This document shows positions 1 through 8,497 of a stretch of DNA of 64,000 nt, piece after piece; the stretch's first letter is position 1, and each line of letters starts with the position of its first letter. Source of the stretch: Microbacterium hibisci (lineage in GTDB: Bacteria; Actinomycetota; Actinomycetes; Actinomycetales; Microbacteriaceae); contig NZ_JADIJC010000001.1 of the NCBI RefSeq assembly GCF_015278255.1, positions 62,001-126,000 of the forward strand, in the 5' to 3' direction. A program made the position numbers and the translations under genes. The notes under the pieces are model-generated. The model did no database searches, was not told the DNA's origin, and saw only the letters and a list, made by a program, of their open reading frames with translations.

Positions 1-2
1 AG

Positions 3-518
3 CTGCTCGAGCTGCGCCGGCAGGTCGGCATGGTCTTCCAATCGTTCAACCTGTTCCCGCACTTCTCGGTCTTGCGAAACGTCGCCTTCCCTCAGGAGAA
101 AATCCTCGGCCGCAGTCGCGAAGAGGCCGAGGCCCGCGCCCTGACGCTGCTCGAGCGCGTCGGCTTGAAGGACAAGGCTCACCAGCACCCGAGCCGGTGC
201 TCCGGCGGCCAGCAGCAGCGCATCGCGATCGTCCGGGCGCTCGCGCTCGACCCCCGCGCGATGCTCTTCGACGAGCCCACGAGCGCGCTCGACCCCGAGG
301 TCGGCATCGAGGTGCTCGCGGTGATGCGCGAGCTCGCCGACGCGGGCATGACGATGATCGTGGTGACCCACGAGATGTCGTTCGCCCGCGACGTGGGGGA
401 CCATCTCGTGGTGATGGCTGACGGTCACATCATCGAGGAGGGCGACCCTGCCCGGATCATGGCCGACCCCCGCGAGGAGCGCACCCGCCGCTTCCTCAGC
501 GCCGTGCTGGATCGCTGA
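3..518 (+). CDS. Polar amino acid ABC transporter ATP-binding protein, 5' end cut off by the window
   Basis: The frame is open from the first codon at base 3, so the N-terminus with Walker A lies outside the window and about 171 residues remain. Visible are the Q-loop (GMVFQ, bases 27-41), the ABC signature at 198-221, Walker B (LFDEPTSALDPE, from about 264) and the switch histidine in VVTHEM near 360-377. The signature reads CSGGQQQR, with Cys in place of the usual Leu. This is the GlnQ/HisP type of ATPase that energises import of polar amino acids or related amines. One base separates its stop from the first permease, so it belongs to an operon whose binding protein is probably upstream. 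Confidence 0.93.
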   Translation: MLELRRQVGMVFQSFNLFPHFSVLRNVAFPQEKILGRSREEAEARALTLLERVGLKDKAHQHPSRCSGGQQQRIAIVRALALDPRAMLFDEPTSALDPEVGIEVLAVMRELADAGMTMIVVTHEMSFARDVGDHLVVMADGHIIEEGDPARIMADPREERTRRFLSAVLDR

Positions 519-519
519 C

Positions 520-1161
520 ATGCAGGACGCACTGCTCGCCGTCCTCATGGGACTGCCGATGACGCTGCTCGTGACGGCCCTGGCCTTCGTGATCGGCGCG
601 ATCGGCGGCATCCCGATCATGCTCGGCCTGCGGTCGAAGTGGGCGCCGCTGCGCGCGACCGTCCGCTTCGTCGTCGACCTGGTCCGCGGCATCCCGCCCA
701 TCGTCTGGCTGTTCCTCATCTATTTCGGAGTCCAGATCGGCTCGATCCGGCTCGACTCGCTCACCGCCGCAGTCATCGGCCTCGGGATCATCTCGAGCGC
801 TTACCTCGCCGAGATCTACCGCGGCGGCTTCACGACGCTCCCGCGTGGGCAGGGCGAAGCGGCGGCCGCGCTCGGCCTCGGCTCTCGCACCACGTTCGGC
901 AGGATCCTCGCGCCGCAGGCGCTGCGCACCGCGCTCCCGTCGATCACCACGTTCCTGCTGTCGCTGCTGAAGGACTCGTCGATCGCCTCCACGATCGGGG
1001 TGGCCGACATGGTGTTCGCGGCGAACATGTTCGCCCGTCAGAACCCCGCGACGGCCGGCATCCTGCCGTTCTTCATCGCCGCGGCGGTGTACCTGATCGT
1101 CAGCATCCCGATCGCGATCGCGGCGCGACGACTCGATACGCGACTGAGGAAGGCGCAGTGA
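520..1161 (+). CDS. Amino acid ABC transporter permease (HisM/GlnP type)
   Basis: A 213-residue polytopic membrane protein with about five hydrophobic segments. The cytoplasmic EAA loop typical of amino acid permeases is present in the middle (AEIYRGGFTTLPRGQGEAAA, then ALGL and a downstream PQALR). The ATG lies one base after the ATPase stop, and the gene overlaps the next permease by one base (TGATG), so the three are translationally coupled. Two different permeases in tandem suggest a heteromeric channel like HisQ/HisM. Substrate cannot be read from the permease; an amino acid or amine is the family expectation. Confidence 0.92.
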   Translation: MQDALLAVLMGLPMTLLVTALAFVIGAIGGIPIMLGLRSKWAPLRATVRFVVDLVRGIPPIVWLFLIYFGVQIGSIRLDSLTAAVIGLGIISSAYLAEIYRGGFTTLPRGQGEAAAALGLGSRTTFGRILAPQALRTALPSITTFLLSLLKDSSIASTIGVADMVFAANMFARQNPATAGILPFFIAAAVYLIVSIPIAIAARRLDTRLRKAQ

Positions 1162-1805
1162 TGGACATCGTCGAATACCTCCCGCGACTCCTTCAAGGAC
1201 TCGTCGTGAGCCTGCAGCTCACGGTGCTCTCCGTCGTCTTCGGCTACGCGATCGGCCTCGTCTTCGCGCTGGGGGTGAGTTCGGTGCGGCCGTGGCTGCG
1301 CTGGCCCGCGCTCATCGTCGTCGAGATCGGCCGCGGCATCCCGGCCCTCGTCGTGCTGTACATCGTGTACTTCGGACTCCCGGCCCTCGGCATCCTGTTC
1401 GAGAACTTCAGGGCGGCCGTGATCGGCCTTACCTTCTCGGCGGGCGCGTACTCGTCCGAGATGATCCGCGCCGGCATCCAGTCGGTGCCGCGCGGGCAGA
1501 CCGAGGCGTCGTCCGCTCTGGGGCTTCCCCGCTCCACATCGTTCACACGCATTGTGTTGCCGCAGGGGCTGAGATCGGCGATCCCGGCGCTCATGGGCCT
1601 CGCGATCATGTCGTTCCAGGCGACATCGCTCGCCTACTCGATCTCGGTCAACGAACTGATGAGCCAGGCATACCAGATCAGCAACATCACCTTCGAGTAC
1701 CTGACCGTGTACGCCGTCACCGGCCTGATCGACGCCGCGATCGCGGTCCCCGCTACCTGGTTGTCGGTGGGCGTCGAACGTCGTCTGTCGCGCGCGCACG
1801 CCTGA
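1161..1805 (+). CDS. Second amino acid ABC transporter permease
   Basis: 214 residues, beginning MDIVEYLPRLLQGL. It shows the same fold as its neighbour: hydrophobic N-terminus, a conserved IGRGIPALVVLYIVYFG stretch, and the EAA loop (SSEMIRAGIQSVPRGQTEAS, PQGLRSAIPAL). The ATG at 1161 overlaps the preceding stop by one base; a GTG at 1158 is an alternative in-frame start. Frame upstream of 1158 is a shadow of the first permease. The gene closes the transporter part of the operon, and a hairpin terminator follows 13 bases later, so the downstream monooxygenase probably has its own promoter or depends on readthrough. Confidence 0.92.
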   Translation: MDIVEYLPRLLQGLVVSLQLTVLSVVFGYAIGLVFALGVSSVRPWLRWPALIVVEIGRGIPALVVLYIVYFGLPALGILFENFRAAVIGLTFSAGAYSSEMIRAGIQSVPRGQTEASSALGLPRSTSFTRIVLPQGLRSAIPALMGLAIMSFQATSLAYSISVNELMSQAYQISNITFEYLTVYAVTGLIDAAIAVPATWLSVGVERRLSRAHA

Positions 1806-1818
1806 ACACGCCGGTTCA

Positions 1819-1859
1819 CGGATGCTGCACCCCAACGCTCGGGCGGGGTGCGGCATCCG
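1819..1859 (+). terminator. Stem-loop terminator after the ABC transporter genes
   Basis: Two 15-base arms (1819-1833 and 1845-1859) pair with a single mismatch around an 11-base loop, followed by TGTTTCC rather than a strong T-run. The right arm carries the 9-mer GCGGCATCC, which recurs across the window. Probably a terminator or attenuator separating transporter and catabolic genes. Confidence 0.7.
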
Positions 1860-1986
1860 TGTTTCCCACCTCGAACTAACCATAGGAAGAACCTTGATCT
1901 CTCATCAGAGACTGAGTCTTTCCCTCTGCCACACACGCTCATAACGTCGTTCACAAGCACGAACACCCCAAAACGAAGGAAACGAC
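1860..1986 (+). promoter_or_regulatory. Leader and presumed promoter region of the monooxygenase operon
   Basis: This 127-base stretch is clearly less GC-rich than the genes around it and ends in a good ribosome binding site (GAAGGAAA, 1974-1981) before the ATG at 1987. A small inverted repeat TCTCT-CA-AGAGA lies around 1898-1911 and a GTTC/GAAC pair around 1949-1965. No convincing -10 box can be chosen. The position, between a terminator and a new set of genes, makes an operon-internal promoter likely. Confidence 0.4.
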
Positions 1987-3303
1987 ATGACCCGCTACGC
2001 GGTTATCGGCGCCGGCGCCGCCGGCATCTCGGCCCTGCAGCAGCTGCGCCAGGCCGGGTACGAAGCCGACTGCTTCGAGAAGACCGACCGGGTCGGTGGC
2101 CACTGGCACACCGACTACGACGCCCTGCACCTGATCACCTCGCGCGACATGACGCACTTCGAGGACTTCCCGATGCCGGCCGGCTACCCGCACTTCCCGC
2201 GCCGCGACCAGGTGCGCGAGTACATCGAGTCGTACGCCCGGCACCACGGCCTCTACGACGTGATCCGGTTCAACACCGCCGTCGTCTCGGTCACGCCCAT
2301 CGCCACCGACGGCCCCGTCGGATCGGCCGGCTGGACCGTGACCCTCGACACCGGCGAGCGCATCGACTACGACGGCGTGCTGGTCGGCAACGGGCACCTG
2401 TGGGACCAGAAGACACCCGCGGTCGCGGCCGACTTCACCGGCACGCAGGTGCACTCCGGGTCGTACCGCAACACCGGCGACATCGACGGCACGCGCGTGC
2501 TCGTCGTCGGCGCCGGCAACTCCGGCTGCGATCTCGCGGTCGACGCCGCCCAGCACCGCTACGACGTCGACATCGTGATCCGCGAGGGCACCTACTTCCA
2601 GCCGAAGTCGTACTTCGGCGTCCCGCGGCAGGAGGTCGCCTGGCTGGCCGAATTCGCGCCCGATGAGCAGGACCTCATCTCGCGGCTGCTGGCTCGCGTC
2701 TCGATCGGCGAGGCCAAGGACTACCCGGGACTTCCCGTGCCGAAGCACCGCACCCTCGCCGAGGGCAGCACGGTCGTCAACAGCCTGCTGCTCTACTGGC
2801 TGCAGCACGGCCGCGTCACGGTGCGCCCCGGCATCGAGCGCATCGCCGGCGCCACCGTGCACTTCACCGACGGCACTGCCCGCGAGTACGACACGATCCT
2901 GTGGGCGACGGGCTTCCACTCGAGCCTGCCGTTCCTGGCCGACGAGCTCGTCGAGCGCCGTTACGGCGCGCCGCTCCGCTACGCCGGAGGCGTCGTCCCG
3001 AAGGGCCTCGAGAAGCTCTACTACATCGGCATGGCGGCCCCGCGAGGCCCGCAGATCCCGGTCTACGGGGTGCAGGCGAAGCTCGCCATCCGCATGATCG
3101 CGCTGCACGAGGCGGCCGACGGCGGCTTCGCCGGCGTCGCGGCGTACCTCGGTGGCCTGCAGGACGACGAACACCGCATCGACATCGTGCGCGCGATCTG
3201 GAACGACCAGATGGCCGACACCGAGCGGCTGCTCGACGCTTTCGCCGCCGCCCGCGAGACGGAAGCCCGCGAGAGCCACCCGGTGCCCGAGGCGGTGGCG
3301 TGA
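1987..3303 (+). CDS. Flavin-dependent monooxygenase of the FMO type (group B)
   Basis: 438 residues. The FAD-binding GAGAAG lies at residues 8-13 and the NADPH-binding GAGNSG at 175-180. The FMO fingerprint FxGxxxHxxxY is exact at 150-160 (FTGTQVHSGSY), and an ATGF motif is at about 307-310. Such enzymes make a C4a-hydroperoxyflavin and oxygenate soft nucleophiles, often amine nitrogen or sulfur. Bacterial relatives include trimethylamine monooxygenase, but the sequence alone does not fix the substrate. It sits between an amino acid type transporter and genes for ammonia/amino acid interconversion and formaldehyde fixation, which favours an N- or S-methylated amino compound as substrate (inference). 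A strong Shine-Dalgarno supports the start. Confidence 0.88.
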   Translation: MTRYAVIGAGAAGISALQQLRQAGYEADCFEKTDRVGGHWHTDYDALHLITSRDMTHFEDFPMPAGYPHFPRRDQVREYIESYARHHGLYDVIRFNTAVVSVTPIATDGPVGSAGWTVTLDTGERIDYDGVLVGNGHLWDQKTPAVAADFTGTQVHSGSYRNTGDIDGTRVLVVGAGNSGCDLAVDAAQHRYDVDIVIREGTYFQPKSYFGVPRQEVAWLAEFAPDEQDLISRLLARVSIGEAKDYPGLPVPKHRTLAEGSTVVNSLLLYWLQHGRVTVRPGIERIAGATVHFTDGTAREYDTILWATGFHSSLPFLADELVERRYGAPLRYAGGVVPKGLEKLYYIGMAAPRGPQIPVYGVQAKLAIRMIALHEAADGGFAGVAAYLGGLQDDEHRIDIVRAIWNDQMADTERLLDAFAAARETEARESHPVPEAVA

Positions 3304-3383
3304 TGGACCCGCATGACGCGTCGGCGATCGAGGACCAGTGGGGCCCCATCACCGAGGCTGTCGTCGTCCTCGGCTACGACTGA
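3303..3383 (+). CDS. 26-residue mini-ORF coupled to the monooxygenase stop
   Basis: The ATG overlaps the monooxygenase stop by one base (TGATG), the same coupling seen between the two permeases. The reading frame MDPHDASAIEDQW... ends at a TGA at 3381-3383, 55 bases before the dehydrogenase start. The peptide is acidic with a hydrophobic C-terminal part, has no cysteine and no membrane segment. It could be a real small protein, a leader peptide affecting downstream translation, or chance. No family is recognised. Confidence 0.35.
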   Translation: MDPHDASAIEDQWGPITEAVVVLGYD

Positions 3384-3438
3384 CCGACGCCCGCCTGTCA
3401 GACCCACCGATCCGATCGATACGAAGAAGGCAACTGCA

Positions 3439-4707
<1,269 letters not shown>

Positions 4708-4736
4708 TCACCATCCCCGCAAGGAGTCCTTCGTCC

Positions 4737-5309
4737 ATGACACCCACCGCCAACGCGCGTGCCCTGCAGCTCATCGATGACGAGCTGAGCGGCGTGATCG
4801 GCCATCTCGCATCCGAGCGCGCGGACCGAATCGCCGCGCTCGCCGCCGAAATCCAGGGTGCCCGCCGCGTGTTCGTGCTCGGGCTCGGCCGGTCCGGCCT
4901 CGCGCTCGAGATGACAGGCATGCGCCTCATGCACCTCGGTCTCACCGTCCACATCGTCGGCGACGCCACGACCCCCGCCATCGGCGTCGGCGACGTGCTC
5001 CTCGCCGCGAGCGGCTCCGGCACCACCGGCGGCATCGTGCGAGCGGCAGAGAACGCGGTCTCCGCCGGCGCGCGCGTGGTCGCGATCACCGCGAACGCGG
5101 ACTCGCCGCTGGCGGCAGCATCCGCCGCCACCGTCGTGGTGCCGGCGGCGGGCAAGCTCGACCGCTCCGGAGCGGCCTCGGCGCAGTACGCCGGAAGTCT
5201 CTTCGAGCAGTCCGTCGTCGTGATCGGTGACGCCGTCTTCCACACGCTGTGGCTCGCCTCGGGCGCCACCGCCGACGACCTGTGGCCCCGCCACGCGAAC
5301 CTCGAATGA
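4737..5309 (+). CDS. hxlB: 6-phospho-3-hexuloisomerase (SIS domain)
   Basis: 190 residues, a single SIS domain as in known phosphohexuloisomerases. Visible features are FVLGLGRSGL near residue 45, the serine-rich GSGTTGG, and the C-terminal QYAGSLFEQSVVV block typical of HxlB. It isomerises hexulose 6-phosphate to fructose 6-phosphate, the second dedicated step of the ribulose monophosphate route. AAGGAG at 4720-4725 supports the ATG at 4737. It lies directly upstream of hxlA, the usual partner, which makes the assignment secure. Confidence 0.93.
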   Translation: MTPTANARALQLIDDELSGVIGHLASERADRIAALAAEIQGARRVFVLGLGRSGLALEMTGMRLMHLGLTVHIVGDATTPAIGVGDVLLAASGSGTTGGIVRAAENAVSAGARVVAITANADSPLAAASAATVVVPAAGKLDRSGAASAQYAGSLFEQSVVVIGDAVFHTLWLASGATADDLWPRHANLE

Positions 5310-5332
5310 CCGCAGCAAACGAAAGGAACCCT

Positions 5333-5959
5333 ATGAAGCTGCAATTCGCCATCGACACCCTGACCACCGAGCACGCGCTCGCGCTCGCCGCGCAGGCCGC
5401 GCCGCACGTCGACATCCTCGAGCTCGGCACCCCGCTCATCAAGAGCGAGGGCCTCTCCGCGATCACCGCCATCAAGCAGGCGCACCCCGACAAGGTCGTC
5501 TTCGCCGACCTGAAGACGATGGATGCCGGAGAGCTCGAGGCCGACATCGCGTTCGGCGCCGGTGCCGACCTCGTCACCGTTCTCGGCTCGGCCGACGACA
5601 GCACCATCGCCGGCGCTGTCAAGGCGGCGAAGAAGCACGGCAAGGGGGTCGTGGTCGATCTCATCGGCGTCGCCGACAAGCCGACCCGCGCGAAGGAGGT
5701 GGTGGGCCTCGGCGCCGAGTTCGTCGAGATGCACGCCGGCCTCGATGAGCAGGCTCAGCCCGGTTACTCGCTCGACAGCCTGTTGCGCGACGGTGAGGCC
5801 GGGGGAGTGCCGTTCTCGGTCGCCGGAGGTGTGAACGTCTCGAGCATCGGTGCGGTGCAGGCCTCGGGTGCGCGCATCGCCGTGGCCGGCAGCGCGATTT
5901 ACAGTGCCGACAACGTGGCTGAGGCCGCGGCGCTCCTTCGCGCCGGCATCACCGCGTGA
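5333..5959 (+). CDS. hxlA: 3-hexulose-6-phosphate synthase
   Basis: 208 residues, an (alpha/beta)8 barrel of the OMP decarboxylase superfamily. The metal-binding signature DLKTMDAG is present near residue 62, and LELGTPLIKSEG and SVAGGVN match HPS enzymes. It condenses formaldehyde with ribulose 5-phosphate to hexulose 6-phosphate. GAAAGGA at 5321-5327 is a fair ribosome binding site. It ends the operon; no clear terminator follows in the 250 bases before the relaxase remnant, although that spacer holds short GC-rich inverted repeats near 6156-6176. Confidence 0.94.
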   Translation: MKLQFAIDTLTTEHALALAAQAAPHVDILELGTPLIKSEGLSAITAIKQAHPDKVVFADLKTMDAGELEADIAFGAGADLVTVLGSADDSTIAGAVKAAKKHGKGVVVDLIGVADKPTRAKEVVGLGAEFVEMHAGLDEQAQPGYSLDSLLRDGEAGGVPFSVAGGVNVSSIGAVQASGARIAVAGSAIYSADNVAEAAALLRAGITA

Positions 5960-6210
5960 TCCGCGCGGGGTCGGGTGCGCAGCGCCCGGCCCCGATCGAT
6001 GTCAGCATGCGTGCACGTATGTGTGCACTCGGCCATGAAATCCGCGGAATCACACGGAATCCGCGTCGTATCCCGCTTGTCTACGGATCAGAAAAGTTGG
6101 GACACCGCCGTTCGAGCATGCCGAGGTCCACACGTCTTGCAGATCGAGGCGCGCACCCGCTGACGCGGGCGCGCGGGCACCACCTCTCGTATGAGGAGAG
6201 GCGGAGCCGG

Positions 6211-6735
6211 GTGTCGGTGTCGATGCGGGTGATGAGTGCGGGGGATGGCTACAAGTACCTCCTCCGCACCGTTGCCGCCGCGGACGGTGATCGACCGCTA
6301 TCAACGCCGCTGACCCGCTATTACGCCGAGGCAGGCACGCCGCCAGGACGCTGGCTCGGTGGCGGACTGCCGGCGCTGGCCGACGGCGGGATCGACGCCG
6401 GGTCACGGGTATCCGAAGCACAACTCGAGCTGCTCTTGGGAATGGGTCGCGATCCCGGAACGGGTGCTCCGCTCGGCCGGGCCTACCCCGAGTACGCAGC
6501 ATCGGAGGCGAGCCCAGATCGTCCGAGCGCAGGTGCCCCTGCGCCCACCCGGCGCCGCGCCGTCGCCGGCTATGACTTCACCTTCTCCCTGCCGAAGTCC
6601 GCCTCCGTCCTGTGGGCTGTCGCCGATGCCAACACGCAGACCACGATCTCCGCCGCGCACCATAAGGCGATCGACGACGTGCTCGAGTCGGTGGAGTACG
6701 CGGCTGATTCTCGATACGAGGCAGAGAACGGCTAG
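6211..6735 (+). pseudogene. N-terminal remnant of a MobF (TrwC-type) relaxase
   Basis: Beginning at a GTG (6211) behind GAGGAG, the frame reads like the start of actinobacterial MobF relaxases: an SAGDGYKYLLRTV block, LTRYYAEAGTPPGRWLG, LGMGRDPGTGAPLGRAYP, and AGYDFTFSLPKSASVLWA-VAD. The internal spacer between these blocks is short. After about 174 residues the similarity breaks off and a TAG ends the frame, whereas intact relaxase-helicases exceed 1,000 residues. The helicase part is nowhere in the window. This is a decayed trace of a conjugative or mobilisable element. Confidence 0.8.
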
Positions 6736-6914
6736 AACGCACGAAAGCTCTCGAATGCGGACGGGACGAGCTGGTGGCTTCGCGATGACTCGCCGTCGGC
6801 GTCGTTGCCGCCATAACCCGCGGGGATTCCGGATGCGCGATAGCCGAGCGTCATCGCGCGAGTGCTCGCAAGCGGATCGATCTGGTCGGGAGCAAATGCG
6901 CCTAGGGTGATCTC

Positions 6915-7385
6915 GTGACAGAGACCGCGCCGTCGATCCGACCTGCGCGCGCGGCGACGGTTTGGACCGACGCCGGTGCGCTGACGTCACTCGCTGCGTT
7001 GTTGCTCATGTTCGGCGTCGTCATGGTCGCACTCGGGGTCTCCGACTACGACCGCACCGAAGGCACCATCGGCGTCGTCATCGGTGTGGCCTCGCTGCTC
7101 GGTTGGATGACGCTCGTCGCGGCGGGCGGGATCGTCCTCGCCCGGGGCCGGCAACGTGCACTCGGTGTCATTCCCATCCTCGCGACGCTCGGCTGGTGTG
7201 CGGTCGCGGCCGGGCTGATGATGAGCGGATCGACCAGTGCGATCCTGATCGCGACACCGCTTCCCCCGGTCATCTCGATCTCCGTGATGACCGCTGGCAC
7301 CATCCCGGCCGCGGTCATTCTGCTGCTCACGAGCATCGTGTTGCGCCTCGTGCGCCGGCGCGATTCGTCGGCACCCGTCACCTGA
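6915..7385 (+). CDS. Hypothetical four-helix membrane protein
   Basis: 156 residues with four clear hydrophobic segments (about 25-45, 55-78, 86-107, 118-143) and a basic C-terminal tail ending RLVRRRDSSAPVT. No known family is recognised. The GTG start is placed six bases after a TAGGGT box (6903-6908), the leaderless promoter layout repeated in the window. It lies between the relaxase remnant and a convergent hypothetical gene, inside the likely integrated island. Confidence 0.6.
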   Translation: MTETAPSIRPARAATVWTDAGALTSLAALLLMFGVVMVALGVSDYDRTEGTIGVVIGVASLLGWMTLVAAGGIVLARGRQRALGVIPILATLGWCAVAAGLMMSGSTSAILIATPLPPVISISVMTAGTIPAAVILLLTSIVLRLVRRRDSSAPVT

Positions 7386-7511
7386 CATGGACAGCGGTAG
7401 CAAGCCGAGTCGGACTGGTCCAGATTCAAATGCCCCGTCGCGGCCCGGGGGCTGCACGCTCGCAGACCTCCCCTCAGCGCGCATTGCGCGAATAGGGATC
7501 GTCGGTGAGAT

Positions 7512-7946
7512 TCACAGGCGGAGTCCGTACGAGCGGCGTGCAGTTCGTTGTCTCTCAAATCCGAAGCGCGCCGGTGGTGCCATGGACTCCAACGCGCCCT
7601 CAAGAACTGGATCGAAGTGACGCAGGAGGGCCACGTACCCGAAGTGACGGTTATAGGTCAGGGCGTATCCTGATCCGTCGCCGCGGATGACGCGGTCAGT
7701 GGGACTCTGGGGAATCTCGTCGTATACGTATCCGTTGACCAGCGCGGCATCCCTGGTCTGATCGCCGTAGTCCCATTGGGACAGATGATGGATCGCCGCC
7801 TCGGGTCCATTCCGGTCGATCATGTCGAGCGCGGTGTCAGCTTCCTCGCCCTGCAAGAAGACGATGCTCATCCAGCGCCGCTCGACTGGTGGCGCGACCG
7901 ACGACTCCGTCGCGATGGACTTCGCCGTCGTGGTGATGCTGTTCAT
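7512..7946 (-). CDS. Conserved hypothetical protein
   Basis: 144 residues, soluble, with no signal or membrane segment. The middle part (SIVFLQGEEADTALDMIDRN and LSQWDYGDQTRDAALVNG-YVYDE) looks like a globular domain seen in actinobacterial accessory proteins, but no function is known to me. Later starts are possible: MSIVFLQGEE around residue 26 would give a 119-residue protein that begins directly at the conserved-looking part. It is the last gene before the tRNA fragment. Confidence 0.6.
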   Translation of the reverse strand: MNSITTTAKSIATESSVAPPVERRWMSIVFLQGEEADTALDMIDRNGPEAAIHHLSQWDYGDQTRDAALVNGYVYDEIPQSPTDRVIRGDGSGYALTYNRHFGYVALLRHFDPVLEGALESMAPPARFGFERQRTARRSYGLRL

Positions 7947-8330
7947 TTGAAGCCCTCATCTCTATTTCTCCATAGAGAAGGTGCGCGACCGCTCACCGGT
8001 CTCGGACAGCCACACTGAGGCGATCTCTGCTGGCCCCGCTTCGCTCGAGCACGTGGCGCGACGAGGCGATCTGCGAGCTGAACCTCGCGCTCGCAGGCGA
8101 GTGGTCCGAGATCGGTAGTGCGAGGGTGTGAAGTCCGTGTTGCCAGAGGGGTGAAGGAGCTGCGTCGCGGGGGAGCAGGCCATCTATTTGCCACCTCAAT
8201 CACCCAGGGACGACCCGAGGAAACCGGATACAATCGGAAAACTCGAACCGTCCGGTTCCCTGTCAGCACAAGGGAACTCGAGGGTTCCCAAGACATCCGG
8301 ATGGGGTCGGAAATCGCCCGAACTCTCCAA
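7947..8330. other. Noncoding 384 bases between the last island gene and the tRNA fragment
   Basis: No open frame here has plausible coding character. The left part must hold the promoter of the leftward gene that starts at 7946. A GGTTCCCTGTC...AAGGGAAC inverted repeat lies around 8261-8278. The rest shows nothing I can name; it may be the terminal, partly decayed sequence of the integrated element. Confidence 0.4.
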
Positions 8331-8361
8331 GGGGTCGCAGGTTCAAATCCTGTCATCCCGA
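8331..8361 (+). other. 3' end of a tRNA-Pro gene: probable right attachment site (attR)
   Basis: A complete T arm (GCAGG 8337-8341, TTCAAAT, CCTGT 8349-8353) is followed by CATCCCG and the discriminator A at 8361, exactly as in actinobacterial tRNA-Pro. The D arm, anticodon arm and 5' acceptor strand (expected CGGGATG) are missing upstream. A tRNA-type terminator follows immediately. This is what remains at the distal end when an element integrates into the 3' part of a tRNA gene; the intact gene would lie to the left, outside the window. Confidence 0.75.
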
Positions 8362-8366
8362 CAGAC

Positions 8367-8398
8367 AGGCCCGGAACTTCGCAAGAGGTTCCGGGCCT
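8367..8398 (+). terminator. Rho-independent terminator behind the tRNA-Pro fragment
   Basis: Perfect 11-base arms, AGGCCCGGAAC (8367-8377) and GTTCCGGGCCT (8388-8398), around a ten-base loop and followed by TCTTCGTG. Its distance of five bases from the tRNA end fits a native tRNA terminator that stayed with the chromosome when the element integrated. Confidence 0.85.
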
Positions 8399-8484
8399 TC
8401 TTCGTGCGCCCTCCTCGCCGGGCGATCCCCGAGTGCGGCGCGCCCGGAGGTCGCCACGCGAACAGCGAGGGCCTTGCCGCCGAC

Positions 8485-8490
8485 TACGCT
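8485..8490 (+). promoter_or_regulatory. -10 box of a leaderless jetABC promoter
   Basis: TACGCT lies seven bases before the jetA ATG, and no Shine-Dalgarno is present. The same TACGCT-to-ATG layout occurs at 57125-57139. Transcription would start at or next to the start codon. Confidence 0.6.
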
Positions 8491-8497
8491 GGATCCG

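Noticed and set aside
6736..6914. Continuation of the relaxase in another frame
   Set aside because: No relaxase or helicase motif is found in any of the three forward frames.
8290..8361. Complete functional tRNA-Pro
   Set aside because: No 5' acceptor strand, D arm or anticodon arm can be drawn upstream of the T arm.
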